A program made the position numbers and the translations under genes. From CAZKHG01 sp964552655 (lineage in GTDB: Bacteria > Bacteroidota > Bacteroidia > Bacteroidales > Tenuifilaceae), in NCBI GenBank assembly GCA_964552655.1, contig CAZKHG010000054.1, forward strand, positions 1-21,556: a stretch of DNA of 21,556 bases, read 5' to 3'. Below, piece after piece: positions 8,726 through 16,472 of this stretch. Within the stretch, counting starts at the first letter, position 1, and each line of letters starts with the position of its first letter. Below the pieces are notes generated by a model. The model did no database searches. It was not told the DNA's origin and was given only the letters and a program-made list of their open reading frames with translations.

Positions 8726-10327
8726 TTAGTAACCATTGTTTTGCACTAAATTGGGATTGGCTCCCATCTCAGCAGCGGGTATTGGGTAAAGGTTATAAAT
8801 AGCACTGGTGGAAATGCCAGTTGCAACGCCACCTTTCCAAGGCCATACATAGGATGTTTCGCTAAATTTACCAAACCTGATCAGGTCTGTTCTTCTGATG
8901 CCTTCCCAATAAAGTTCACGTGCTCTTTCATCAATGATAAAATCAAGCGTAAGCTCGTTGCTGGCAATATTACCAGTGGTGTTTCCATAGGCTCTGGTTC
9001 TAAGATCATTTACTAATGATAATGCTTCACCAGCAGTGGCACCTGTACCGCCTCTTAGAACGGCTTCGGCCAGCATTAAATATGAATCAGCCAACCTGAA
9101 AATCGGGTAGTCAGTATCAACAAAATCAGGATGATAGTGTACTGGTAAAGCACCAGTGGATGTTAAATTTTTAAATTTTGTAATTGCATATCCACTTGTG
9201 AATTCTGCGATGTCAGTGATTTCAAGTGATTGGCCACTGGTGTAGAAAAGAGCTCTTTTATCTGTGGCACCTGTGATATCGCTAAACTTCTGAACAAAGG
9301 CTTTTGTGGTTCTGTTTCCTCCCCATCCGCCACCTACACCAAAACTTGCAGCTGGCATGCTGCCACCAACCTGAGCATGTATTACAAAATTCAATCCACC
9401 CCAGGTTTGTGTGTACTGGCCATCGTGTGCGAATAAGAATATCAGCTCAGGGCTCTGATCATTATCTGCTACAAAGTTATTCTGATAAAGTGGAGCTAAT
9501 GAATAACCCGAAGAATTAACCAATTTGCTATAGGTAATACATTCGGTGTATTTTGGATGACCGGTATAAACCTCAGCATTCAGGTACAATCTGGCTAAAA
9601 GAAACCAGGCTGCAGCTTTATCAACACGAGCGTACTCATTGGTTTTTGGCTCTTTTAAACTATTCTGAATATCAAGAAGCTCAGACTCAATGTAATCGAA
9701 AAGTTTTGCCCTGGTGATTTGTTTTGGGAAGAATGAACCCGGTTTATCGTTTTCATCAACAAAAGGAACGTTGCCAAAAAGATCAATGGCACACCAGTAT
9801 GCATAAGCCCTGATAAATCTGGCTTCGGCTCTGAAGACTCGGATATCCTCAGCTTGAGTCCCAGTGATACCACGATCACTCAATTTTGAATCAGCTGATT
9901 CCCTGATAAACTCATTGCAGAGGGCAATTTCATAGAAAATACGATAGTAAACAGCTGTAATAAAACGGTTTGCTGGTGTCCAGTTTTGGCTATGAAAATC
10001 TTTAATACCTTCATCACCCCAACCATTAACTGCTTCATCAGTTGAAAGTTCTTGAGCTACCCATAGAGTTCTTAAGTACGATGAGAAACCTTCATCAATA
10101 CCAAGTATATCAGGATACCCGCCATCACCTTTTCTGCCTGTTACTGCTAATCCGGCGTAAATCTTTGCTAGTAGTTGTTTGTAGGCATCTGGGTTATTGA
10201 ATACAGTGGCGGAGGTAGTGGTGTTTTTGTCGATTGGAGTAACATCAAGATCCTTAATACATGATGTTATTCCAATAAGCATCATGAATGCTATTGCTAT
10301 TATTTTGTTTGTTTTCATTTTTACCAT
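8726..10327 (-). CDS. susD: SusD/RagB-family nutrient-binding outer membrane lipoprotein
   Basis: The protein has 533 residues, normal for SusD. Its lipoprotein signal peptide ends GITSC, and IKDLDVTPIDKN follows. Typical SusD features are the TPR-like helical core (FRAEARFIRAYAYWCAIDLFGNVPFV), PIFRLADSYLMLAEAVLRGG and the C-terminal FIIDERARELYWEGIRRTDLIRFG. It is a surface lipoprotein that lids the SusC channel and delivers glycan. It starts 13 bp after susC. A second in-frame ATG at 10318 (MKTNKI) makes an equally good signal peptide, so the start is uncertain by three codons. Confidence 0.95.
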   Translation of the reverse strand: MVKMKTNKIIAIAFMMLIGITSCIKDLDVTPIDKNTTTSATVFNNPDAYKQLLAKIYAGLAVTGRKGDGGYPDILGIDEGFSSYLRTLWVAQELSTDEAVNGWGDEGIKDFHSQNWTPANRFITAVYYRIFYEIALCNEFIRESADSKLSDRGITGTQAEDIRVFRAEARFIRAYAYWCAIDLFGNVPFVDENDKPGSFFPKQITRAKLFDYIESELLDIQNSLKEPKTNEYARVDKAAAWFLLARLYLNAEVYTGHPKYTECITYSKLVNSSGYSLAPLYQNNFVADNDQSPELIFLFAHDGQYTQTWGGLNFVIHAQVGGSMPAASFGVGGGWGGNRTTKAFVQKFSDITGATDKRALFYTSGQSLEITDIAEFTSGYAITKFKNLTSTGALPVHYHPDFVDTDYPIFRLADSYLMLAEAVLRGGTGATAGEALSLVNDLRTRAYGNTTGNIASNELTLDFIIDERARELYWEGIRRTDLIRFGKFSETSYVWPWKGGVATGISTSAIYNLYPIPAAEMGANPNLVQNNGY

Positions 10328-10340
10328 TTTAATGTTGATT

Positions 10341-13292
10341 TTACAAATCTATACTTAGACCAACAATGAAAATTCTTGGACGTGGATAGATATTATTGTC
10401 GATACCTCCATCAACCTCTGGATCTAAACCACTGTATTTTGTTATTGTCAGTAAATTTTGCACTGTACCAGATAGGTGAATGTTTGTGCCATTCTTAAAC
10501 AGGTTTTTAAAAGAATAACCTACGCTAAGATTATCAAGTTTCAAGAATGATGCGTTTTCCACATAGTAGTTGGAGTAGAATTGTACTGTGCTGAATTTGG
10601 AATCATTAACATTCTTAGGAATATTATTCAAATACCCTTCTGACCAGTACAGGTTATTGTAGTAAGCATTGGCAGCATTCCGGTTATTGTAAACATAGTT
10701 TCCAACGTTTGCTCTGGCTGTAAACGAGAAGTCCCAGTTTTTGTAGTTAAGTCTTGATGAAAGGCCAAACACAAAATCAGGAGCCGCTTTTTCGTATTCA
10801 AATTTTTTCCGGTTATCGTCCCAGGGAATGCTAGCACCTAAACCACTTTTATCAACATAAACACCTTCAATCGGGTTACCATGTGTATCATAAACCTGTT
10901 GAAGCACAAAGAACGAGTTCATAGGGTTGTTTAAGCTGATAATCTGTATTGTATTCCCAACGGCTCCTGAAATACCACCTGTAAATATTCCCAAATACGT
11001 AGGATCGTCTGTTTTTGTCAGCTTGGTTACTTCATTTATGTTATATGAGAAGTTAAATCCAACTTCCCAGAATAAATCTTTCTGAACAACAGGTCTCGCA
11101 TTCAAGGAGAGTTCAATCCCTTTGTTGGTCAAGTTACCAACATTAGTAAGCAGCTGATTGGTAAAATTGGTACCTGCTGATACAGGAATGGTATTTAGCA
11201 AATCATTTGTTTTACGGGAATAAACATCAACCATACCCGTAATTTTATTATTCATAAAACCAAAATCAAGGCCGACATTATAGGTAGTTGTTTCCTCCCA
11301 TTTGATATTGGCATCATACCCTTCTGGCCTGATGGTATAATACCAATTAGAACCAAACTGGTACTGTGCATTTGAAAATCCAGTGTTATAAGCAGCAAGG
11401 AATGGGTAATCCTGACCAATATCCTGCTGTCCGGTTTTTCCGTATCCTAAACGCAATTTAAGATCACTAATGGCACTTACATTTTTCAGGAATGATTCCT
11501 CATTGATTTTCCATGCAAAAGCTGCAGAAGGGAAAAGACCCCAATGATCTGCAAATCTTGATGAACCGTCATCGCGTAAAGAGAAAGTTAACAGGTACTT
11601 ATCCATAAGTGAATAGTTAACTCTACCAAAGAAAGAAACGAGGAAGTTTTCCGTTTTATAGGGAGTTGAAGCACGCTGTACGGTACCATCGGCATTGGTT
11701 TCATCTGTATTCCCTGTTTTCCAGTAGTGTTGGTAAGAATAACCAGCGGTAATGTCTAGCTTACTGGATATTTCAGATAAATCCTTGCTATATGCCAGGT
11801 AAGAATCGAAAAGTTCAGTTTTTTTCTGCTGATCGTAAATTCTTTTTGTACCTCCATTCGAGAAACCCCATGATGCATTAGCGGGTACAAAGTATTTACC
11901 ATCTGTTTTAGATTGGTCATACCCCATATTGATATTTAAATGCAGGTCGGGCATAAAATGAAATTTGTAATCAACTTCAATGTTCCCAAGTATCCTTTTG
12001 GCGTTTGCAGTGTTGTCAGTAAGTTGCAATAATGCTACTGGATTTGATGGGGCATTTTGAAGCGGATTGCCGGCATTGTTTAACCACGCAAAATAGTTGC
12101 CATAGGCATTGGTTACATGAACCGGTTGAGTTGGATCAAAGGCAATTGCAGAACCAATGGCACCATCGTTCCCGAAATTGTTATCAATGTTCATCCCTTT
12201 CGCATTCACATTTAATTTGATATGATCATCCATTAAGGTTGGTGAAAGTCCAATGGAAAGGGTGGTTCTCTTCATGTTGGTGGTTTTCAGAATTCCATCC
12301 TGATTGGTGTAACCAACTGATGCCCTGTAGGGCAGACTGAAATTAGTGCCAGATACGCTAATATTGTGATCCATACCTATTGCAGTGCCAAATATTTCTT
12401 TCTGCCAGTCTGTGTTAGCATTTCCCAACTTGGCTAAGGCATTGGCATTTGAAGCATACCGATCATTTATAAGAGCTCGGTATTCCTTAGCTGAGAAAAC
12501 ATCAGAATACTTGTAAATAGAGTTTACAGAGGTATTTCCATTGTAGCTGATTTTAAATTCTTTACCGCCCTTTTTGGTTGTAATCAGAATTACACCGTTT
12601 GAAGCCCTGGACCCGTAAATTGCGGTTGCAGAGGCATCTTTTAACACAGTAAACGTTTCAATATCATTGGGGTTAATAGTACTTAATGGGTTTCTTACAC
12701 CTGATATACCATCATTTGCAACAGGTACACCATCAATTACAACTAGTGGATCATTGCTGGCATTAACAGAAGACCCGCCCCTGATTCTGATTGTTGCACC
12801 GGTTCCCGGGGCACCACCACTTGTTGTAATTACAACACCAGCGGTTTTTCCCACCAAAAGTTCCTGGGGTGAGGTAATTGCACCTTTATTAAAGTCTTTT
12901 GAGCTCACTGAAGTAACCGATCCGGTCAGGTCTGTTTTTTTAACAGAACCATATCCAATTACGATTACTTCTTCCAATGTTTCAGATGAAACATTGAGAG
13001 TTACGTCAATTGTTGAGCGTCCGTTAACTGGAATTTCCTGAGTTTCGTAACCAACGAAACTGAAAACCAGTACGCTGTTAGTCTCAGTCTGGATTGAATA
13101 TTTGCCATCCAGGTCAGAAGTTGTTCCCTTCTGTGTTCCTTTTATCACTATTGTAACGCCGGGGATTGCACTCCCGTTTGAGGCATCTTTTACGGTACCT
13201 TTAACGGCAATTGCTTGGCCCATGGTTAAATTACAATACATGAAAAAGGCTAGCAGGATAAAAATTTTCCTGATTACATGCGCTTTCTTCAT
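10341..13292 (-). CDS. susC: SusC/RagA-family TonB-dependent outer membrane transporter
   Basis: This is 983 residues from the preferred ATG at 13292. The open frame reaches back to 13373, but those 27 extra residues would precede the natural signal peptide (MKKAHVIRKIFILLAFFMYCNLTMGQ), so the downstream start is chosen. After cleavage comes a carboxypeptidase-regulatory-like domain (VKGTVKDASNGSAIPGVTIVIKGTQ), then the plug with the SusC signature region (EEVIVIGYGSVKKTDLTGSV, VVIDGVP, DASATAIYGSRASNGVILITTKKG). A long beta-barrel ends in IFIVGLSIDL. It imports glycan oligosaccharides with TonB energy and pairs with the SusD protein encoded next. Transcription is probably controlled by the divergent LacI regulator through sites at 13325-13414. 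Confidence 0.95.
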   Translation of the reverse strand: MKKAHVIRKIFILLAFFMYCNLTMGQAIAVKGTVKDASNGSAIPGVTIVIKGTQKGTTSDLDGKYSIQTETNSVLVFSFVGYETQEIPVNGRSTIDVTLNVSSETLEEVIVIGYGSVKKTDLTGSVTSVSSKDFNKGAITSPQELLVGKTAGVVITTSGGAPGTGATIRIRGGSSVNASNDPLVVIDGVPVANDGISGVRNPLSTINPNDIETFTVLKDASATAIYGSRASNGVILITTKKGGKEFKISYNGNTSVNSIYKYSDVFSAKEYRALINDRYASNANALAKLGNANTDWQKEIFGTAIGMDHNISVSGTNFSLPYRASVGYTNQDGILKTTNMKRTTLSIGLSPTLMDDHIKLNVNAKGMNIDNNFGNDGAIGSAIAFDPTQPVHVTNAYGNYFAWLNNAGNPLQNAPSNPVALLQLTDNTANAKRILGNIEVDYKFHFMPDLHLNINMGYDQSKTDGKYFVPANASWGFSNGGTKRIYDQQKKTELFDSYLAYSKDLSEISSKLDITAGYSYQHYWKTGNTDETNADGTVQRASTPYKTENFLVSFFGRVNYSLMDKYLLTFSLRDDGSSRFADHWGLFPSAAFAWKINEESFLKNVSAISDLKLRLGYGKTGQQDIGQDYPFLAAYNTGFSNAQYQFGSNWYYTIRPEGYDANIKWEETTTYNVGLDFGFMNNKITGMVDVYSRKTNDLLNTIPVSAGTNFTNQLLTNVGNLTNKGIELSLNARPVVQKDLFWEVGFNFSYNINEVTKLTKTDDPTYLGIFTGGISGAVGNTIQIISLNNPMNSFFVLQQVYDTHGNPIEGVYVDKSGLGASIPWDDNRKKFEYEKAAPDFVFGLSSRLNYKNWDFSFTARANVGNYVYNNRNAANAYYNNLYWSEGYLNNIPKNVNDSKFSTVQFYSNYYVENASFLKLDNLSVGYSFKNLFKNGTNIHLSGTVQNLLTITKYSGLDPEVDGGIDNNIYPRPRIFIVGLSIDL

Positions 13293-13324
13293 ACTTGTTA
13301 TTTTAGGATTAGGTTTAGAATTTT

Positions 13325-13414
13325 CGATTGCCAAACTACTGATAAATTTATAATAAATTATAACCATAAGCAATTATTAATCAATTAAATATGCAATCGT
13401 TTCCGCAATCGTTT
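13325..13414. promoter_or_regulatory. Candidate LacI-type operator cluster between susC and the regulator gene
   Basis: GCAATCGTTT occurs twice in direct orientation at 13393-13402 and 13405-13414, centres 12 bp apart. A third GCAATCG lies on the minus strand at 13331-13325, about 70 bp away. A CG-centred core with AA/TT flanks (AATCGTT) is the usual form of LacI-family operators, and the first site resembles the catabolite-repressor consensus in 11 of 14 positions. The position between a lacI-family gene and susC supports regulatory use. Binding is inferred. Confidence 0.6.
13343..13373 (-). promoter_or_regulatory. Candidate susC promoter
   Basis: On the minus strand TTG (13373-13371), a 20-nt spacer and TAAATTTA (13350-13343) fit the Bacteroidetes TTTG-N19-21-TAnnTTTG pattern with one mismatch in the -7 box. 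Initiation near 13336 would give a leader of about 45 nt. The region is very AT-rich, so a chance match is possible. The candidate operators flank this promoter on both sides. Confidence 0.35.
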
Positions 13415-13525
13415 GAAATATGATTTTTTTTTATGATTACAATACTTTATCTTGGAGAAATCTTTAACCCCTTTTTTGGGGAATAATGTATTTTTTCAAA
13501 TTGATTTTTAAGACAGATCATACTT

Positions 13526-14542
13526 ATGAAATTTGGACAAGTTACTATTAAGGATATTGCCCGTGATCTGGGTATTAGCCCATCTACTGTATCGAGGGCG
13601 TTAAAGGATCACCCCGATATCAGCAAGGAAACTAAAAAACAGGTCAATGAGTTAGCTAGTAAGCTCAACTACAAACCTAATATAATAGCCCTTAGTTTAC
13701 GTTCTCAGAGGAGCAATGTAATTGGGGTAATTATCCCCGAAATTGTTCATTACTTTTTTTCATCCGTTATCAGCGGAATGGAGGATGTGGCTATTGCCCA
13801 CGGGTACAGCATGATGATAAGCCAGTCAATGGAGGATTACGAGAAAGAAGTTGCTGCATGCAACACCTTTTTGAACGGGATTATAGATGGATTGCTAATA
13901 TCAGTTACCAAGGAGACGGTAAATTATGACCATATTAAAAAGATGGAGGAGGAAGGAATTCCCATCGTCTTTTATGATCGCTACGTGGAAGAGTTCAACT
14001 CTGATAAAGTCGTAATTGATGATTTTGGAGGGGCATATCAGGCCACTGAGCATCTTATAATTCAGGGCAGAAGAAAGATTGTCCATTTCCAGGGGCCACA
14101 AAACCGTCTGATTGGACAAAACCGGCTCAATGGTTACCTTAAAGCAATGCATAATAATGGCGTGGTTATAGATTCAAAACTAATTATTCCTTGCGATACA
14201 TACCAACAGGCAATAAGCGAAACTCAAAAACTGATTGACTCCAAAGTTAAGTTTGATGCCATATTTACCGTTAACGATTTTACTGCTATTGGCGTGATTA
14301 AAACCCTGAAAAAGAATGGAATAAAAATCCCTGAGGATGTTTCTGTTGTTGGCTTCGGCGATGATCAGGTGGCTGAAATGGTGGAACCTTCGCTTACCAC
14401 CATACATCAACCGGGTTTTGAAATGGGGAAAAAGGCCATGGAGCTTCTTATTAAAAGGATTAACTTATCTGGTCCTGAAACCCCGGCCAATGAAATTTTG
14501 CAAACCAAACTTGTTGTTAGGGAATCATCGAAAGTTAGATAA
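13526..14542 (+). CDS. LacI-family transcriptional regulator
   Basis: This 338-residue protein has an N-terminal LacI helix-turn-helix and hinge helix (VTIKDIARDLGISPSTVSRALKDHPDIS, residues 6-33, then LNYKPNIIALSLRS). A periplasmic-binding-protein-like effector domain follows (NVIGVIIPEIVHYFFSSVISGMED, GLLISV, VVGFGDD, LTTIHQP). The length is typical. It is divergent from susC and the only regulator in the locus, so it most likely controls the susCDE-GH13 genes in response to a sugar, plausibly maltose or an oligosaccharide. The Bacteroides sus paradigm instead uses the membrane regulator SusR. The gene is followed by a strong terminator and has no sugar transporter or kinase beside it. The effector cannot be read from the sequence. 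Confidence 0.94.
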   Translation: MKFGQVTIKDIARDLGISPSTVSRALKDHPDISKETKKQVNELASKLNYKPNIIALSLRSQRSNVIGVIIPEIVHYFFSSVISGMEDVAIAHGYSMMISQSMEDYEKEVAACNTFLNGIIDGLLISVTKETVNYDHIKKMEEEGIPIVFYDRYVEEFNSDKVVIDDFGGAYQATEHLIIQGRRKIVHFQGPQNRLIGQNRLNGYLKAMHNNGVVIDSKLIIPCDTYQQAISETQKLIDSKVKFDAIFTVNDFTAIGVIKTLKKNGIKIPEDVSVVGFGDDQVAEMVEPSLTTIHQPGFEMGKKAMELLIKRINLSGPETPANEILQTKLVVRESSKVR

Positions 14543-14557
14543 GATTCGTTTTAAATG

Positions 14558-14597
14558 AATAATTAAGGCTTTCCATTTTCGGAAAGCCTTAATTATT
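14558..14597 (+). terminator. Rho-independent terminator after the LacI-family gene
   Basis: A perfect 17-bp stem (core AAGGCTTTCC / GGAAAGCCTT) with a 6-nt loop and T-rich end lies 15 bp past the lacI stop codon. The symmetry, with A/T on both sides, also lets it terminate the minus-strand tRNA transcript, which ends at 14601. Confidence 0.9.
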
Positions 14598-14600
14598 TTG

Positions 14601-14674
14601 TGATTCCGGAGCGATTCGAACGCTCGACCCACAGCTTAGAAGGCTGTTGCTCTATCCAACTGAGCTACGGAACC
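14601..14674 (-). tRNA. tRNA-Arg (anticodon TCT)
   Basis: A 74-nt cloverleaf reads on the minus strand from GGTTCCG (acceptor) through TAGCTCAGTTGGATAGAGC (D arm) and ACAGC-CTTCTAA-GCTGT (anticodon arm, TCT). It ends with GAGC-GTTCGAA-TCGCTC (T arm) and CGGAATC plus discriminator A. All stems pair, with one G-T in the acceptor. TCT decodes AGA (Arg). The CCA end is not encoded. Confidence 0.96.
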
Positions 14675-14703
14675 ATTATATTAATTAACCTATCATTCAT
14701 TAT

Positions 14704-14756
14704 GGTTGTTGCTCTATCCCTGCCTACCGGCAGGCAGGCAACTGAGCTACGGAACC
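14704..14756 (-). pseudogene. 5'-half copy of tRNA-Arg, split by a palindromic insertion
   Basis: On the minus strand this stretch repeats the first part of the neighbouring tRNA-Arg: GGTTCCGTAGCTCAGTT, then GGATAGAGCAACA. Identity stops inside the anticodon stem, so there is no anticodon loop, T arm or 3' acceptor strand. A 20-bp insertion sits in the D-loop between the two matching pieces. It cannot make a functional tRNA. It ends 29 bp upstream of the intact tRNA and looks like a decayed tandem copy or a partial duplication. Confidence 0.85.
14720..14739. repeat. GC-rich palindromic element inserted in the tRNA half-copy
   Basis: CTGCCTACCGGCAGGCAGGC folds as CTGCC-TACC-GGCAG and is far richer in G+C than its surroundings. 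It is precisely the material absent from the intact tRNA D-loop next door, so its ends are defined by comparison. From memory, similar CTGCCTRCCGGCAGGCAG strings are dispersed in environmental Bacteroidetes genomes and give spurious LPTGRQA-type peptides when translated. I saw no other copy in this window. Confidence 0.7.
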
Positions 14757-14835
14757 ATTCTATATCTCATTGGGGCGCAAAAATAATAAAAAAGTTGATG
14801 GTTTGGAAAGATGAATAAAAAAATGTAGAGGTTCG

Positions 14836-15462
14836 CTAAAAATCGGGAACATAAAAGTATTGTCCCAGACCAATGGTATATATCAAGTTACCCACTATTG
14901 CGTGCTCAATTGCCACTGCCAGCAACGATTTGTTTTTTGAATATGTGAAAGCCCAAATAAAACCTATGATTGTGGCACCGACAACAGCAACCCAATTCCC
15001 GAAAATAAAATGCATGTATCCAAACAGTATTGTATTCAATGCAATTATTATCTTAGTATTTGAGAAAAGACTGGCATACCTTTCAAAAAAATAGGCCCTG
15101 AAAATTAATTCCTGGGGATATGCTGACCATAATGGATAGAATACCATAATCAATACCCATAAACCAATCCTGTTTTTTGGCAGGTAAAAAAGATATTCTG
15201 GGATGAATAACCATGTAGCAATAAATATCACGATGCCACTTACCAATATTCGGATTAGCATTAATTTCCAACCCTTAAAATACCTGAGACCGAATTGAAA
15301 ATTTAGACTTTTCTTATTTTTCAGTAACCAGATTAGGCAGTAAATAAACACTACCAAAAGGGGAAGTGATTTATGCCCGGGAAATAAATTAAAATGGTAA
15401 AATAGGGGTAGTGTGATGAATATTATAAATAATTCAAGGTATTTAAAGATTTTTGAGCCCAC
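14836..15462 (-). CDS. CPBP-family intramembrane metalloprotease-like protein
   Basis: This 208-residue integral membrane protein has about six hydrophobic segments. It carries the CPBP (CAAX protease/Abi, COG1266-type) motifs in order: motif 1 as QELIFRAYFFER (residues about 116-127), motif 2 FGYMHF and motif 3 EHAIVGN. In the family the Glu and His residues coordinate a metal, and EExxxR is the usual form of motif 1. Here the first Glu is Gln, a variant I believe also occurs in other members. The substrate is unknown; family roles range from prenyl-protein processing to bacteriocin self-immunity. It follows the DUF4384-like gene by 36 bp on the same strand, so co-transcription is possible. 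Confidence 0.8.
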   Translation of the reverse strand: MGSKIFKYLELFIIFITLPLFYHFNLFPGHKSLPLLVVFIYCLIWLLKNKKSLNFQFGLRYFKGWKLMLIRILVSGIVIFIATWLFIPEYLFYLPKNRIGLWVLIMVFYPLWSAYPQELIFRAYFFERYASLFSNTKIIIALNTILFGYMHFIFGNWVAVVGATIIGFIWAFTYSKNKSLLAVAIEHAIVGNLIYTIGLGQYFYVPDF

Positions 15463-15498
15463 ATGAAATAATTATCAATAATTCTGATCTGTTATCAG

Positions 15499-16308
15499 TT
15501 AGTATATCACAAAAGATTGATAATAGTTTACCCTTTTATCAGGCGATATGCTATAGAGCCAGGTTGACATCTCCTCGAAGCTGGTTACCTGATCGCCATC
15601 AATTATTTCATAGTTAATATAAGGTATATCATCTTTAGTGAATACGAAGACAAGTTTATTCTTTTCGGGATTTTTTGTTGTTCTTACAAGTTCATATCCA
15701 TCAATGAACTCACCTAACGGAAACTTGTATTTTACGCCTGCTTCAAAGAGTTGCTTTTTTTCATATGGGTTAGGGTAGGTAAGAGTAGCATTTTTTTCAT
15801 ACAGGTTAAAAATATTCAGGTAGCAGTTCTGGGTGGGAGTGATGGTAAAGTAAAGTTTATTCCCATTCTGGTAACCGTTTTTTATCCCGTCAATGCTGAC
15901 TTTAAATGCAGGATCTGGTCCAACAGTGTACAGAATAACCTCAGCATCAATAGTCACCTCAATAAAAATATTATTGGTATCGTCTATTCCTTTTATCTCG
16001 CTGGTTATTTTATAATTTTTAATAGCGCCACGGATTTCGGATTGGATATCAGACATAAAAACCTCTTCGAATTTATCACCAATCTCACTTTTATACAAAA
16101 GATCGTATGATTGGATATGCTCTGCAACTCCAGCAAGTTTTAGCGCATTCGTCTTGGCTTCAGCAAGTGCTTTTATTTTGGCATCTTCAAAACTGGTTGT
16201 TCCTGTTATGAAGTATCTTCCTTTTGCACCTGTAACATTTTTTGTATCCTGCGGATAGATTGCCTGTAAACAAAGCATCATAACCCAAAGTAGAATAAAT
16301 CGTTTCAT
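15499..16308 (-). CDS. Secreted DUF4384-like protein
   Basis: From ATG 16308 this is 269 residues with a clear signal peptide (MKRFILLWVMMLCLQAIYPQ). The frame runs 12 codons further upstream, but that extension spoils the signal peptide. Residues about 20-70 (GRYFITGTTSFEDAKIKALAEAKTNALKLAGV) resemble the N-terminal module of FlgT/LPP20-type envelope proteins. Residues about 140-220 (GNKLYFTITPTQNCYLNIFNLYEKNATLTYPNPYE) resemble DUF4384, a beta domain often found on proteins of the bacterial envelope. No catalytic motif is visible. It is expected in the periplasm; the function is unknown. An upstream hairpin separates it from trpB. Confidence 0.72.
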   Translation of the reverse strand: MKRFILLWVMMLCLQAIYPQDTKNVTGAKGRYFITGTTSFEDAKIKALAEAKTNALKLAGVAEHIQSYDLLYKSEIGDKFEEVFMSDIQSEIRGAIKNYKITSEIKGIDDTNNIFIEVTIDAEVILYTVGPDPAFKVSIDGIKNGYQNGNKLYFTITPTQNCYLNIFNLYEKNATLTYPNPYEKKQLFEAGVKYKFPLGEFIDGYELVRTTKNPEKNKLVFVFTKDDIPYINYEIIDGDQVTSFEEMSTWLYSISPDKRVNYYQSFVIY

Positions 16309-16376
16309 GGTGAAAACATTTAAGTGAACAAGTAAAATTAGCAAAATAATTTGAATTCAATTTCTATTTTAAAAAC

Positions 16377-16409
16377 AAACCTGTTTGGTTAAGTTTACCA
16401 AACAGGTTT
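16377..16409 (-). terminator. Rho-independent terminator of trpB
   Basis: A perfect 13-bp stem (AAACCTGTTTGGT / ACCAAACAGGTTT) with a 7-nt loop is followed on the minus strand by a T-rich run (GTTTTT). It lies 63 bp beyond the trpB stop codon, which marks trpB as a single-gene transcript. Confidence 0.88.
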
Positions 16410-16472
16410 TGGATTTGATAAATATTGGGTTCTTAACTAATCCATCTTTTATCAAACATCAGACCAAACTTT

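Noticed and set aside
12667..13353. Plus-strand ORFs of 124 and 83 codons inside susC
   Set aside because: They are antisense to the well-conserved susC plug and signal regions, with no independent coding features.
13468..13481. CCCC-TTTTTT-GGGG inverted repeat upstream of the lacI-family gene
   Set aside because: Only a 4-bp stem with a 6-nt loop, too short to call a terminator or operator in isolation.
14600..14818. A 72-residue plus-strand protein
   Set aside because: It is the antisense of the tRNA-Arg and its half-copy; the LPTGRQA stretch in it is just the translated palindromic repeat.
15751..16110. A 119-residue plus-strand ORF
   Set aside because: Antisense to the DUF4384-like gene, with low-complexity hydrophobic translation and no recognisable motif.
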